Shown: piece by piece, positions 23,525 through 37,214 of the stretch
How the letters are laid out: each line of letters starts with the position of its first letter
Numbering within the stretch: position 1 is the first letter of the stretch
Assembly (NCBI GenBank): GCA_018881555.1
Contig: JACAXG010000110.1
Location: forward strand, 124,001-188,000
Source: Amblyornis subalaris
Taxonomy: Eukaryota > Chordata > Aves > Passeriformes > Ptilonorhynchidae
Length of the DNA stretch: 64,000 bases
Direction of reading: 5' to 3'
Program-made: the position numbers and the translations under genes
The notes under the pieces: generated by a model
Told to the model about the DNA's origin: nothing
What the model saw: only the letters and a program-made list of their open reading frames with translations
Databases searched by the model: none

Positions 23525-26500
23525 GATCACAATTTAATTGACCTAGAAAAAGAGATAAACCCTCTGTTCTGGGATTCCATTGTAGGTTTACTCTGATTTA
23601 TTGATGTGTGCTTTTGGGGGGACTCAGCGTTTGACTGCTCAGGTGAAATACAGCATCAGTACTTGGGAACAGCATTTTTGAAAATTAGGATTAGAAATTG
23701 CAAACCAGAAAAATCAATACTACATTTGGAAAGGTGAAGTTCAAACAAAATCTCAGATCCCTCTTTGTGCTTGATATGATCTCTTGGGGTTTTAAGGTTT
23801 TAGAAGTTGCACATTAGGTGTGATCATACCTAGAATAATGAAACTGAGTTTCCATTAGTAATTTTTTTACATGTTTGCATAGTTAATTCCAGTCTTTTTC
23901 ACTCTCCTTGTAGTTCTGTGGGCACTTTGTGTATCAGGAACATTTGTAGATAGGAAACATCGGAATAAATTTTTCTGCAGACAGTGGAAATGCTTACAAG
24001 CATGCACAATCAGCCAATTTATATTATGAAGTAATTGTCCCATGACCTTTATATCACATAGGACTGGTAGAATATATAGATCACACGATATAATCATGAT
24101 CATATGCTATAAAAAGGTCTTATTAATTTTTAGAAAAATAAAAGTTAGGTGTTAAGAATTTTCATTTTTCGTACATTTCCAAACAAAGAAGGTAAGGCTT
24201 CTGTCTTCAAAAGCAGTTTGGGGTGTCATCCTTCAGTTAAATGTGTGATTCTGTAGGATGAGTGTACATGTTTTTTAGCTGTATTTGGTTGCACTTGGTA
24301 AGTAATGCTGAGGAATACACTGATGTCATAAAGATGTAGCAAAGGGAAGGAAATCTGCATATTAACTTGAGTCTGAGGAGCTGCACAATGGAAAACAGAA
24401 CAGATATGTGTCTCTGGAGAAAAACATTGTGACTATTTCTGCAATTTGATGAGTTCCAAAACCAGTGCAGCCATTATAATTTCCAATAAAGCCAAAAATG
24501 GAGTAAAATTCAGAATTACTTCAGCTGGGCCAACTTCTCACCTGTTACTGATATTTTTGCCTTGATTATAGTCTGTTCAAAGCAGCGCAGATCATGTTTC
24601 CTGGTTTGGCAGATGCATGGAATGCATTTCACTCAAAAGACAGAAGAAACACTATGTCTTATTAAGGTAAAATAATAATTTGACAGAGTTCAATAAATGT
24701 AATGGAATTTATAAAATTTTAACGGTGGTTTGAGAAGATTTTAAAAGCTTGATGGCAAACTTCATATTATTAGTTACTGTATGGAAGAAGCACACAAAGA
24801 AAAATTGGATTAGAATAAAGTTAGAATGATTCATTGAGTTAGTAATATTTCACAGTATTAATTCAGTATGCTATCAGTCACACACTAAAGACCTGTTGTG
24901 ACCTCTCCACCTTGGGCAAAGATCTTTAGTCTCAGGTAAGGAGTCTTGACCTTGAGAGGTGTCCCTGCTTAAGGGGAGAGTCACCTCATGGGCAGTCCAG
25001 CTGCATTTCAGGGAGGGCTCCAACTGGGCCCATCCTGATGGTAATATTTGTAGAATTGAGTGATTGGCTGCTGGTCAATAGTATAGACAAGATAGCTATT
25101 TTTGTGTAAGCTCTGGTATCTTGCTCTCTACTTCGGTTATCTTGCACTTTTGGGTTTCAAAACCACCTTCCAAAATATGTTTCAAGACACTTTCATTCCC
25201 CTGCACATGATCCAGTGGCTTTCCAGCTTGTCAGTTCACCCCAAGGTCATGAGTCCTGCTGCTCCTTAGCCAGCCTGAGCCAAAGTAGGGCCAAGATTGA
25301 AGGGTATCTGTCACACCTGTGTAGAAATGTGTCATCAACAGCAGATGTGCATTTATTATTGCCAAATCTAAAGGATGGAACTAGAATAAGATGGCACTTG
25401 ATACGGAATTTAATAGAAGGTTAGCTCTAGCATAGCTTTCCCAGCAAGATAGATTAGTACAGATTCTGTGGTCCTGAGTGCAAAGGGCCGCGTCTATTTG
25501 TTCTCAGTCCAGCTTGGACAGATCTTAATATTCTGCCACTGCAAACTGTGCTTGAATCCAGCGGCACCTTGTATGATAAAACGTGGGATGTGCAACCAAG
25601 TATTTGCCTTTAGTTGTCTCTGCACCTCATTCACAAGGCAAATTATTATGTGGACCCACCCAGTACCCATTAGCTCTATGCTGACACACATGACCAGGAT
25701 ACAAGATGGAAAATGAGGTTCTTCAATGGAAGCTCATTTTAGTAAAAGCCCTCAGGGGAAGAGAGAATCCAATTGCAAAAAGTGAGATGGAGTTCAGTTG
25801 TTACTGAAACTGTCTGTGGTTTCTTCATTGTGTGATAATGTAATTCCAAAAGTTGTAGTCTGCTGGGATTTATCAGACATGAAAGGAGTCTGATAATGAT
25901 TTGAAGTAGAAAATCTTACTACTAACTTTGCAGAAATGTTCCTGAAATAAGGTTTGATCAAATTTCAGTAAATTTTACTATGGGAAATGATGTTCTTGTT
26001 GTATTGAAGTTAATTGCTTGTTAATTGTTGCATGTCATGGTGTTAATGCAAGACATTTGAAGAGATTCAGTTTCAAAAAGAATTCCCAAGTTCCAGAGTT
26101 TAATAGTTACAGTATGAGAAATAATTATGATATTAATAAAGATTTAAAATTGACTCTTTAAGAAACAATGTTTGCCCGAACTTTGTCCAAATCTGCCTAA
26201 ATTTCCCAGGAATATATAAGTTATTTTATGATAATCTGGGTGTGAAAGTTTTCAATGTCTAAATTTTCAGAAAAATTTAAGCCTTACTTAATTTTCAAGG
26301 TCTTATATCTTTGAACAGTTTCCTTTTCAAAATTAGCACTTATCCTTCTATTACATTTATGTTGTTTTTCTCAACACTTTTTCTGCCTGGAGGAGATGTT
26401 CTTATTGATATTTTCAATTCAATTCATGTTCATAATTCATTTTCAATATTTTGACGTATCTCTAGAAAGTTTTTGAAAAAAAGTCAGGTTCCTGTGGTTT

Positions 26501-29500
26501 TCATCAGACTAATCTATTGTAAATTTTTTATAACTCTGAAAGTTATATCTTCATGCTCACATTTTTACTCGTGAAAAAATCTGCTGCTGCAGAGGTGTGC
26601 AGTGACGAGGCAGGTGCCATAGAGACCTCTAAGTGCTCTGTGCTCCTAAAGAAAAACAGAGTTTGCATGGAACATGGCCCTCTGCCTGCTAGCCATAACA
26701 GCTGTGCTTTCCAGAATTAAGGAAAATAAGTGTTTCTGCCTCCTAGGATTTTGGACTATATTAAGCTCAAGATATTTAACTGCTTTGGCTTGTTCATGGA
26801 TACTGTATGCTTCCTAGAATTAACATACACTGTAATTCTGAAAGGAAGCAGTTGTCAGACTCAAATAAAAGCAATTAGCTACCTATAAGGCAACATAATT
26901 TTGTAAATTCAGTTTCATCTAAATTTCAGTTTCACAAACACTGAAAAATCTATAGCCAATGCAATGACATTCATGTATTATGCATGAGATACAGTGTATT
27001 TCTCCTTGTGTTCTCTTAATTTCTGTAGCTGTGGGATAACACTCAAGAATACCACCGAGAATGTAAACGAATCAGAATGTGCCAAACATCTGAAAACATG
27101 GCCATAGGATGTAATTCTAGACAACATTGTTTTCATAGTTAATTATGGCCGTTCTTCAAGTAAAAAAAATAAGATGTCTTAATTAGAACAGCTGTATAGT
27201 GTCTATATTTTCTAATGAAAAGCAAAAGGGCCAGCAATGAATAAACAAATTTGAAACAATGAACAAGAAGAAAGGAAAGAAAATTACTTTGAAAAGAAAC
27301 ATTGTTGCATTTCTTATTTATTCTGTGACTGCTTAATAACGGCAACTCTAAGCTGCATCCATGTACACTTTAATAATGCTGTACTCATTCATTGCCCAGT
27401 ACTGATTTACAAGGGAAAACTTGCAGAATGGTCTAATGAGGGAATGATAAATTAAGAACTTATTCCTCCAAGCCAACTAGATTGAATACAAGTGAATCTT
27501 TAATTTTACTAAATGGCCACTACAAAAAGTGGTGTGCATGAGAAGCACATAATTTTATTTCTCCAAATTAAATTCAACACAGAAGGTATTAAGGTAATTC
27601 CTATTCCTCTCTCCCCTCAAGTTTGATGCTGTTCTTCTTCAGCTAAGGTTTCTGAAGGAACTGGAAAGAAGCAGGTATACTCTACTGAGTACAACATCAT
27701 GTAGAATAACTCCTATTTTTATAACTGTGTGGAAGTTGCTGGTGCTGTACAGTGATGTGTCTGACTAGTCAGCTGCCTTTGGACATTTATGGTGACTGTC
27801 CAGTGATGTCTTCAAATGGCAGTGTGGACTGCCAGCTGCTGAAAAATGTTGTAACACCCACCACTCTGATATTGAGAGGAATAGGGAAAGTGCTTCAGCT
27901 TCACAATTAACAATTTCCCTTGTATGCATGTGTTCATTTTTAATCTGATGTACTGGCTCTGAGATTTATGAGCTCCACCGCACACAGCATCTGCTGACTG
28001 GGCTGCAGACACAGAGCTACTCTGAGTGGCTGTGCAAGGGTATGTCAAGAAACAGGAGAGGAAATTGAAATGGCAAGACTTTGGAGGTGGTTGATGAGGC
28101 TGGCTGATAACTCCTGCTTCGGAGGCAACCACAGGGTGTGCTTCTGCAGTACAGAAAAACAGGCAAACAACTTGGAGAGAATAATGGCAAACATATTTTC
28201 TTTCTGTTTATTAATATGCATTCTGAATGTCCATATTGGTGACTGTTAGGCCATTTAGTGACATTTCGAGAAAATGAAAAAAACCCCTTTTGTTGTAACC
28301 AGGGAAACATGTCTGAAGTTTAGGGCACACAGCTTTTGACAACAAGCCAGTTCTCCTTTCAGCTACCTGTCCACCACTGGCATTGCAGCAAGGCTGCTTA
28401 TGAGGGATGAGCTCTGTAGGTAAGAGGACTGTTTTGCAACAGCTGGTTTTGTACAGCTGCTTCCCCAAATGAACTTTGCAGGACATGGAGCAAAGGATCC
28501 ACAATGCATCAGGTTGCTGCTGGGAAAAAGCTGAAGCTTCCAGGGAGAAGGAGGAGACCTTCCCTCAGCCTTGTGGTCTGACTTCTCAAGTGGCAGGCAA
28601 GACCAGCCTCATGGGGCACCTGCCACTGAGAGCTCAGTTGTGCCCATCTGAGGTCCGGTTTAGGTAGCTTCTCTCTCAGGGACTAGGATAAAGATTTAAT
28701 TTCTTTGCCCAAAAGATGAGTCCAAGATACACCTGTTTCTCAGAAACCCATACTCTCAGGTTCTGTGACAAGACTTTTGACATATTTAGAGGGGAAAAAC
28801 ATGTAAGGAAGCAGGCCCATGTATGGTGGATGTGAGACTTTGGGGAAGGGACTTCTGAAGGAGGAGGCTGGCTGTGTGAGTCACCAATGCCAGTGCTGCA
28901 AGGTAGGGTGTGCTGTGCCCACGTGTCTTGAGGTAGGGCAGGTTTCTCTTCTCTGTGCTTCTGTTTGGTGAAGCGGTCTTCTTCAACTAGCAATGTTTTT
29001 CTTGCTTGCTGCTAATGCGAAGACCCACCTCATCCTCTGTGAAAGGTGGCACCAAAAAGCAGACAAGTGAATTGCTTCTTTTTTAACATGATCCTTACCT
29101 TATCATTTTTTTATGCAATAGTTATATTTCAATTGAATTCCATTATAATTTGTTTAACTTGGAAGTCTTTTCAGACTTTTTTTCTTCTGCTAGAGGATTG
29201 AAAATAACTAGAACGAAGTCATCAACAGGAAACTTCTTATTTGATATACAAAAAAAACATTTTGGGAAAACTATTTTCATTATTCATTTGGAATGGGCAG
29301 GATTATTTTACAGCTTTGCATATAAAACACATCCATTTACAGTATAAATATAGTGTCAAGGTGTCATTAGACACATGAGTGAGAAGCTGCAACTGAGCAG
29401 ATATTTAACCATTTTTTTAGCAAAATGTTTCTGCTATAAAGAAAAGCATAAATTTTCACATATAAAATTGAAATAGAAATTTATGGGTAAGTATAGCTGA

Positions 29501-32500
29501 ACTGCCTGTCTAAAAAATTATCTTACTATTACCTAAATCTTAATGTAGAAAGACAAAACCTAGGAGAAAAACAGAGCTTCTCTGAGGGTTTTTCTCAGAA
29601 GACCAAGTCTTCTTTCATGTAATCAACTAAAAAAAATAGTCCACCTACCATAATAATCTTAGAAAATATTGTAGGGAGAAGATTAGATGATCTGCCATCA
29701 GTACAGTGAGCTGGCCAAAAAATACATACAAGAATCCAGTCTTGTCACCAATGAGGTTGCAACGTGTACTAACAAAAGTAGAATTTTAAACAACATAGAA
29801 TTAAGTCATATAGCTAAGTAAGCATGATTTTCCTTTATAATAAGAATAGTAGGGGGAAAAGTGGGTTTGTGGTATCAGGCTGAATAGAAGAAATCTGCGA
29901 CAGAGGAAGCAGAGTCTGGCAGTTTTGGTCAAGAAGTGAAATGGAAAGACAGCTCCAATTAGTACAAGGTGCCTGGTTTCATGTGTCTCTCGCAGATCAT
30001 TCTGGTACATCCTGTCGCTTGGGGAGGAGTCCTACTGTTACTTAGACAGGTCATAGTTATTATTTCCACTGTCTTAAGCTCTCCTGAAAGTGGGTTGCAA
30101 ATATAACCCCTGTTTTCAGCTTTTAAAGTCAGAGAAATAGATTCAAGTTGACAGAAGTCATAAATTTAAGTGACATAGGTAAGCCAGTATATCTGGAATA
30201 GAGTCTCTTTCAATATTGTCTATTACATCTCATTAAAGTTGAGAACTACTTGCATATGTATCTGATTCCTTACTTTCCAGATAGCACTGATTTTATTTAA
30301 AACTGTAGATGCATTTTCCAAGCTAGCAATGTTTTTGACATGTAATTTTGCAATGAATTAATATTTTTCTATTGTTCCTTCTCCTGGACATTTTAGGATT
30401 AATATTTTATGTAAAGAAATAATGTGAGCTTTTCTCTCAAATGTCTTTGCTTTACACGCTTTACAAAGAGAGAGTAAAATACTGAAGAAATATGGATTTT
30501 TTTGATGATCTTAGACTCTTTATAAAGTAAGAGGGTGGTTGATTTTGGGCAACTACGTTATTTTGTTCAAACTCTAGTGCTTGAGCTCTAGTGTCTGGTG
30601 AATTTCTAGGAAATTCACAAAAAAATATTTTGAAATGTAAGAAGAAATATTGACGTTTTCTCCTTTTTCTATTTTGTGAAAGGTGTTAATTTTTATTATT
30701 GGAAGAAGCTTCAGCCTATAAAAGACTTCTTTCACGCCATCACTGCTGCTGGCATGCAATCCAATGCTCTAATGTCAGTCTTGTAAAAGTTACCTAGAGT
30801 TGCTGCTACCTATCAATTATATATTTGTTTTAATTTGGATCTTCGTTCCTCCTTTGTATGCTGTAATGCCTCAAAGTTTTATTTAAACTAAACTGAAAAT
30901 TAAAAACATAGCAAACATTTACAAAAAAAGTTTCAAACCATTATGTTGAAATATGGTGGGCAAAGAGATTATGTAAACTGACAAAAATGGAAATTCTTTA
31001 AAGCCATTTCAATTTCAAATTGGGCAATTTAGATTTATAATTTTAACAAACATTTCAAAATTTCTGACCAAATCTTTTTCAAATCAATACAAATAATTCT
31101 ATTTCATCAGAGATGTTGAACCATTTGCATTGCATTTCATTCAAAGAAGTTTTTTTTAATTTAATTTGATAACATTTTCAGTGAAAAAAAACTGAAATAG
31201 GAACAGTTTAAGGGGCCAGACTTTCCTCACATTTAATCATAAAAGGTTTGTGAAAAGCCTGCCCTAAGATGCTCGGCTGTGCTACTCTAGTAGATCTGCC
31301 CAAGTTGAAGCAGGTGAAATATCAGAGATCATGATTTTGCATCTGGTATGACAATTTTTCAAACTGTGAGGCTTGTCATTCATTAGTAGGAGCAAAATAA
31401 GAACACACTTAGAATTTTCATTTTTCTGGTCTCCGTATCCCCCGAACAAGTCCTCCTTGCTCATGGAATACTGGCCTTGTCTCTGAATGAGTAGATAACA
31501 CTGAAAACAAAGCGATGAAGCTTTTTCATCCATTTGACCTCAGATTGCTTATATTGGCCAGTTAGCACTGTTGTCTTTATCTACAGGAGTTGGGTTATTA
31601 TTGCATCCTGAGCTGTTCTGCCATATTTTTCATCTGCAAACTAGCTTGCAATGTCCCATGTTTCTTCTGCACTCCCTGACAACTGTTTGGTTGGGGTACT
31701 TTCCTTCTTGCAGGGCGAATGCAAACCTTACACCCTGTATAATTAATTTTCTCCTTTGATTTCCTCCTTCTTTTTGAGTAAATGAAACTGCTGCTCTAAA
31801 AGATATTGGTAAAAATTTAATATAGATTTGGGTTCTGATATTGCTAGGCAGAGCTGTCATTTATTCAAACTGGTAAGGAAGAACTGCCTGCTTGTTTAAT
31901 TTGGCGTGTTCTCTTCCTTACATTACACAGAGTGAGGGTTCAGCAGACATGGGAAAGAGGCTGCTGTAGATAACACTGTGGATGATGCTTTGTCATAGCA
32001 GCTTTCACTGGAAATGTACCTGACAAATACCCAAGCACATGTAGTGTCAGAGATCTGCCAAGAGGTGAATCAATGCTTCTGTCTGTTCTTTACTGGTCCC
32101 ACATGACATTTGCTAACTTTGATTTACTCTTAATCCATGGGTTAATGGTTTATGTCCCTCTGGCACCTCTTGGCACCTTTGTGCACCTCCAGTGTGTCTC
32201 CAGGCTGTTTCATTTTCACTTCCCAGTGTCTCCCCTCTTTTTGCGCATTCCTCCTAACCTCAAAATGGGCTTGCTGCTCATCCCCAGGAGAGCTTTCAAA
32301 AACATAAAACTGAACTTTTTGACAGGTTTTTAATCTCTAATAACTATTTTTATATTCACACTGAACTTCTGGGAGAAGCTCTGCATTGAGCAGGAAAGGG
32401 GGTTGGGTAGAAGTTTAAAATGAGCTCTCAGGGAAGTTTCCAAAGCAGGAGTGTTCAGGCAGCAGAGCTGGGAGCTGAGTGTACAGGAATGAGGTAAGAA

Positions 32501-35500
32501 AGATCATGCCCACTCACACTCTTTTTTTTGGTCTTGAATTGGCCTGTTCAGCTGCTGCTGCAGGAGAGCACAATGCCTGAGTTTCTTTTGAACAGGCACA
32601 TTTGTTCATTACCATGGGGACTGAGACGCTATTACTCCATAATCTCTGAGTACTTGGGTACCTCGTAACATGCATAGCTTTGACAAAGCTCTTCATAATT
32701 GAGGGATTCGTGGCTCTGGGCTGCTTTAGGCTTCTCCTAACATGAGGGAATACAACATTGTTTAGCTAATGCTGCATGAAAACTTTCAAAATCCTTTTTA
32801 TATTGAACTTTTAAATTTTATATTTCAGATTTTAAATCCACTTAATGAAGGAAGGATAAAGTTTAAAACGCCTTCAGTAGTAAATCTGCTGCATAAATCA
32901 TAAGTATTTAGCTCTCACACATGACTGCAATGCTGAGGTTAGCATGCATTGTGGAAATGCATACATCCTCTGAAATGTGTTCCTAGTGTCTTACTGTGCT
33001 TCACTCCTTGCTAGAATATATCCTAAGTGTTACCAGAATTGCCAGTGACCAGTACTTGAGGTGCTAAAAATGAGGGCCAGGCCAGCCTGAGCAAGGTCAA
33101 CAGCTTCTTTAGAAGACACACAGCTCCATTTGTCACATTTGTGCAATTTGAGGCAAAGATGCAGTTTCTAGAAGTGTCACATCTGACCTACAGCTTGATA
33201 CAAAACTTGTTTTCCTTTCTCCTAGAAGGATGGTAGGTCTCAGAAGAGATTTCTGCAGTTTACCTACCCTGAGGCTGACTGTGAAAGTGGTGAACATATC
33301 CCTGGTAGTACAGACACAATAAAAGGGTCAATCTTCAACTTGATCTTAAAAAAAAAAAATTAAAAAATTTAGAATGGAAGCCATTGTCAAAGGTCAAGCA
33401 ACAGAAATCATGGAGCCTCAGGGTAAGTGCAAGAGATTTATTTGTTGTCTGAGGAGTCCTCCTATAATGAAATACAATAGGGAATGAAATTTTCAATTTT
33501 GTGGGAGGTTTCTAAGTTTTCCCTTTGTATTAATGAAAGTAAACTACTAATACCACACTATGTTCAAGAAACCCAGCTGTTTAATACTTAAATCAGTCCA
33601 TCGTAAGAGCATTTTAGTTTTAAAGAATGCTAGTTATATTAAGAGATTATGCAACACAGCATTTTTCTGTGTGTATTACAAGTGTTGAGTCCCAGGAAGG
33701 AAATTATATTTTAACTCACAAATAGTCCCTTTATGGAACCTGCTGTTCCCTGGGTCCAGTGAGAACAGCAGAATGATCTGTTTTGTCACAAGGACCTTTC
33801 AGAAGCACTGGTCTTTCAGAAACTCAGGCACACACATGCACCTTTGTGAACTCTTCAGTTTTCTTACTTGCCCATAAAAAAAGGGCAGCAAAGCTTATTA
33901 CTAGTCATTCACGTATACATACTCCTGATTCTGCTGTATAACTTCAGGCAGAATAACCAATTTTTGGTAAAACCGGGTTCTTCAGATATCTGCAGCATTG
34001 ATGCTACAGAAAGAGTAGGGTGTTTTTTCCTAGTCTGTACTGCAGATTGAGAGACTGGAGCTCTAGGAATGTTTTAATCATTTTTGCAGTTAACACATTT
34101 TCCATTATAAAACAGAAGAAGAAAACAATTGCTGTCCAGTTTCAAAAGCTCAACATGTGAAACTTCAGAAGGAGAAATAGCAATGTAAAATGCTCATCAG
34201 TATCTTACACAATGTAACTTTGTACTAAGGATAAAAAAGGCACATCTGCTCCTTTTTCTCTCCATCTGTATTGGCTTAGGATGGGAAGATTTTCTTTTCA
34301 TCTTCTACAAGGCTTAGGATGTCTTTTAGTCAATGTTGTGAATTTTTCCAATTAAATTCTCGCTTTCTTTCTGCAGCTACTTTGCATGGTTTTCTCCTCA
34401 TTTTGGATACTTGCACTTTTTAGCTGTTCCTTAGGGAAACTATTACATCCTTTTTTCCTTGTGGCCTGAAGATTTTTAATTTGTTACGATTTTGCTAATT
34501 CTGTAAAGTTTTAAACTGTTTTGCATTTATGCTTTTGCTCCTATAGTTCTTTCTTTGTTTTACAGGTACTTTGTCTTCATCTTCCTCTTTCAAGATTTTT
34601 CTTACATAGACAGACATGTAAGAGCTCTGATAATTAATGGCAGCTCATTATTCATTTTCATTATGGCACTGTACAAATCTTGCAATTAAAGCTAGGGAAA
34701 CCATAAAGTTACTCACCTTATAAAATTTGCATCCTATCTGGTGATTGATACATTCCTTTTTTATTAATGATCCCTGATGACAGGAGAAGTTTGTTTTGTA
34801 TTAACCCAGTCAGAAAGCCTGCAGAGCTAACAGATGGAGATATTTGGGATAGTAGCCTTGGAGATTTCTCCTGTGTCTTGGTAAGAGCTGAATAGTTTGT
34901 CTATGCTCAATCATGCTGTACAAGTCAACAAAGTGGCCAGGCCTCCTGTGGTGGACTGGATGGTGGAGGCATGTATTTCCTGTGTGGTCTGGTGTGTCTG
35001 TGTTGAAATAACAGTCATGTGAATGGTGTTACCTTTGAATCATGTGTAGAACACACCATTTTGCAATGTGTTAATAAGTTTTAGTTTACAACTTTGCATC
35101 ATACATTTGATTCTCAATATAAAAATAGCCAGTGGAAAAGTACTACTGAACCATGAAGCTTCCCTTACATTGCATTGTAGCTTGATGTAACTTTGTCTCT
35201 GTTATACTGCATATACTGGATTCTGACTCTGTAAAATAAAGAATAATTATCACTTCAGTACTATGAAGCACAATAATTCAGTCTCCACGTGCTCCATGTC
35301 AGTTTTTACACCTATAACAGTGCATTTTTTCTGGCTTTCCATGATCTTTGGTTCAAACAAAAGAAATGTAAAACCTGGGATTTTCCTCAGGAAAACCAAG
35401 CCAACAGTAGTCCAATATGCAGCATGAATTCTGGGCACTGGATGAAAATTTGAGCAAGGGCTGAGTCCTTGGAGGAACTGAACTTGGCAATTGCATTGAC

Positions 35501-37214
35501 TTATAGGGAAAGCAGTTAAAGTTTATAGATGAGAAAATGCTTTGGAACTTCAAATGCGGATGAGGGGAAAATTGTTACAACTATCTCTTGTGGGTTATTT
35601 TGCCATTAGAAATCGTCTCTACTGTGTGAAAGTCTCATGGAGGCATGGATGTGTAACTTCTCCCTAAATGTGTCCTTTACAGCAAGGCAAGCAGGAAATC
35701 ACGACTCGGTCCCCCTGCATTTTTCATTACATGTGCAATATTGTGAAAAGTGTTTATGTGTTGGATCCTGCTTGGTTTAACCTCCTAGAAAATAGTCTCC
35801 AACTAAACCATAATTTCCAGTGTGTTAGGTAAGGCCAAACAAGGCTCATGGCACCATACAGGGTTCATGTGGATCCTTGACTGTATGACATGAGCATATC
35901 TACTGCTGTGTGCGTAAGTTGTTGAGCCAGTGTTCTCTGGGCTAGCCTATGTAGTAGCTCTGCTTAGGCTGTGCTCAGAGATAAGAAGGTTTCTTCTCCC
36001 CAGTTCTTTGGAGTGGCTGTTACGGAGGTTTCACATTTTGCAGCATGCCTGTATAGGAGCAAACGGTACATGGATATTGGTTAGCAAATGCAGAGAAACC
36101 TATTAAGATGCTGCAAAATCCTTAAAGGTTCAAGACCTGCAGTAGTGTTTGCATATGCATGTTACAAAGTATGCAGTGAGCAGCAGATGTGTTCAGCTGC
36201 CAGCTTGACCAAGGAACAGAAAATGTGTATGGCAGTGTAGTTAATTTTTCTATGGCAGTAGTCTTTTAATCTTATGTCTTTCTAATTTATTTTAAAAATT
36301 TGTACTGTTTTACATAAACTAGCAGTCTTGCAGCAATGTTGTGATAAAGATATGACAAAAGCACTGCTGTTGGGAGAGGGAGTATCCTTTGGAGATTGAT
36401 GGTACTGTTGGAAAAAAATTGGTTTAACTGTTTTCCATGCAGGGCCCCTTCAGACCTGAAACAAGAGAAAATTTCAAATGGCTATGATGAAAGAGTACAC
36501 AAATGTGGGGGCTTTTTTATGGACTAAATATCATAATATTGCAAATATTTATCTTTGAAAATCCCACTTATTCTATTAGTTCTTTCAGACAAAGGCAATG
36601 TTTTATTCAGGTCTTGTGCAAACCCATGTTTGGTTCTGGCAAACACTTTTTTGGATAATTAAATTTCACAGAACTGCATCCCATGAAAAAACTCATCTGA
36701 AAAATGAGAGAATAAAAAAATATTTAGAAGTCTACTAGAATGTGAGCAAGTGGCCATGAGCAACTTCAGATTGTGGCATAGATGAGTGATACATAATTTA
36801 TGGGTTTAACAAAAATAAATTGTCATACTATATCTTAAAAGGGCAGACTGGCATTTTCGGGTCTGATTAAGTAAGAACATTTTGAAGAGGGTTTTAAAAG
36901 AAGAGAGGATAGAAGATGGCAGATGGGGTTTCTAAAACAGGGAATTACTTGGTTTAAAGTCTGGAAGAGGTACAGGAGGGAAAGAAATGTAAATTGGTTG
37001 GCTGGGTTTATAGAATAGCCTTCTATAATAATGTTATGGCAGATGGCATGTACAGACTAGTTATTTAAGAAGCCCAATAAGAGCTCAATATTATCTTTAG
37101 TTTGGCTTATACAAAAACTTATATTTATGATATGAAAAACAGCCAGGTAGAAAAGGAACTTCATAAGCTACTGGAGCATAGAAAGGTTTTTCTTCACATG
37201 AAAGTCATCAAATC
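23525..37214. other. Long unique AT-rich stretch, no gene supported
   Basis: About 13.7 kb in which I recognise no exon, RNA gene or full transposon. Weak points of interest are a GC-richer block at 24930-25200 with a GATTGGCTG (CCAAT-like) site that might be an eroded LTR, an open frame after a splice-like AG at 27029-27142, and overlapping minus frames at 27812-28504. A 12-A run lies near 33348. None reaches the level of a feature. Confidence 0.5.

Noticed and set aside
27029..27142. Open frame of 37 codons after a TTTCTGTAG acceptor-like site
   Set aside because: No donor, no poly(A) signal and no known peptide; this length is common by chance.
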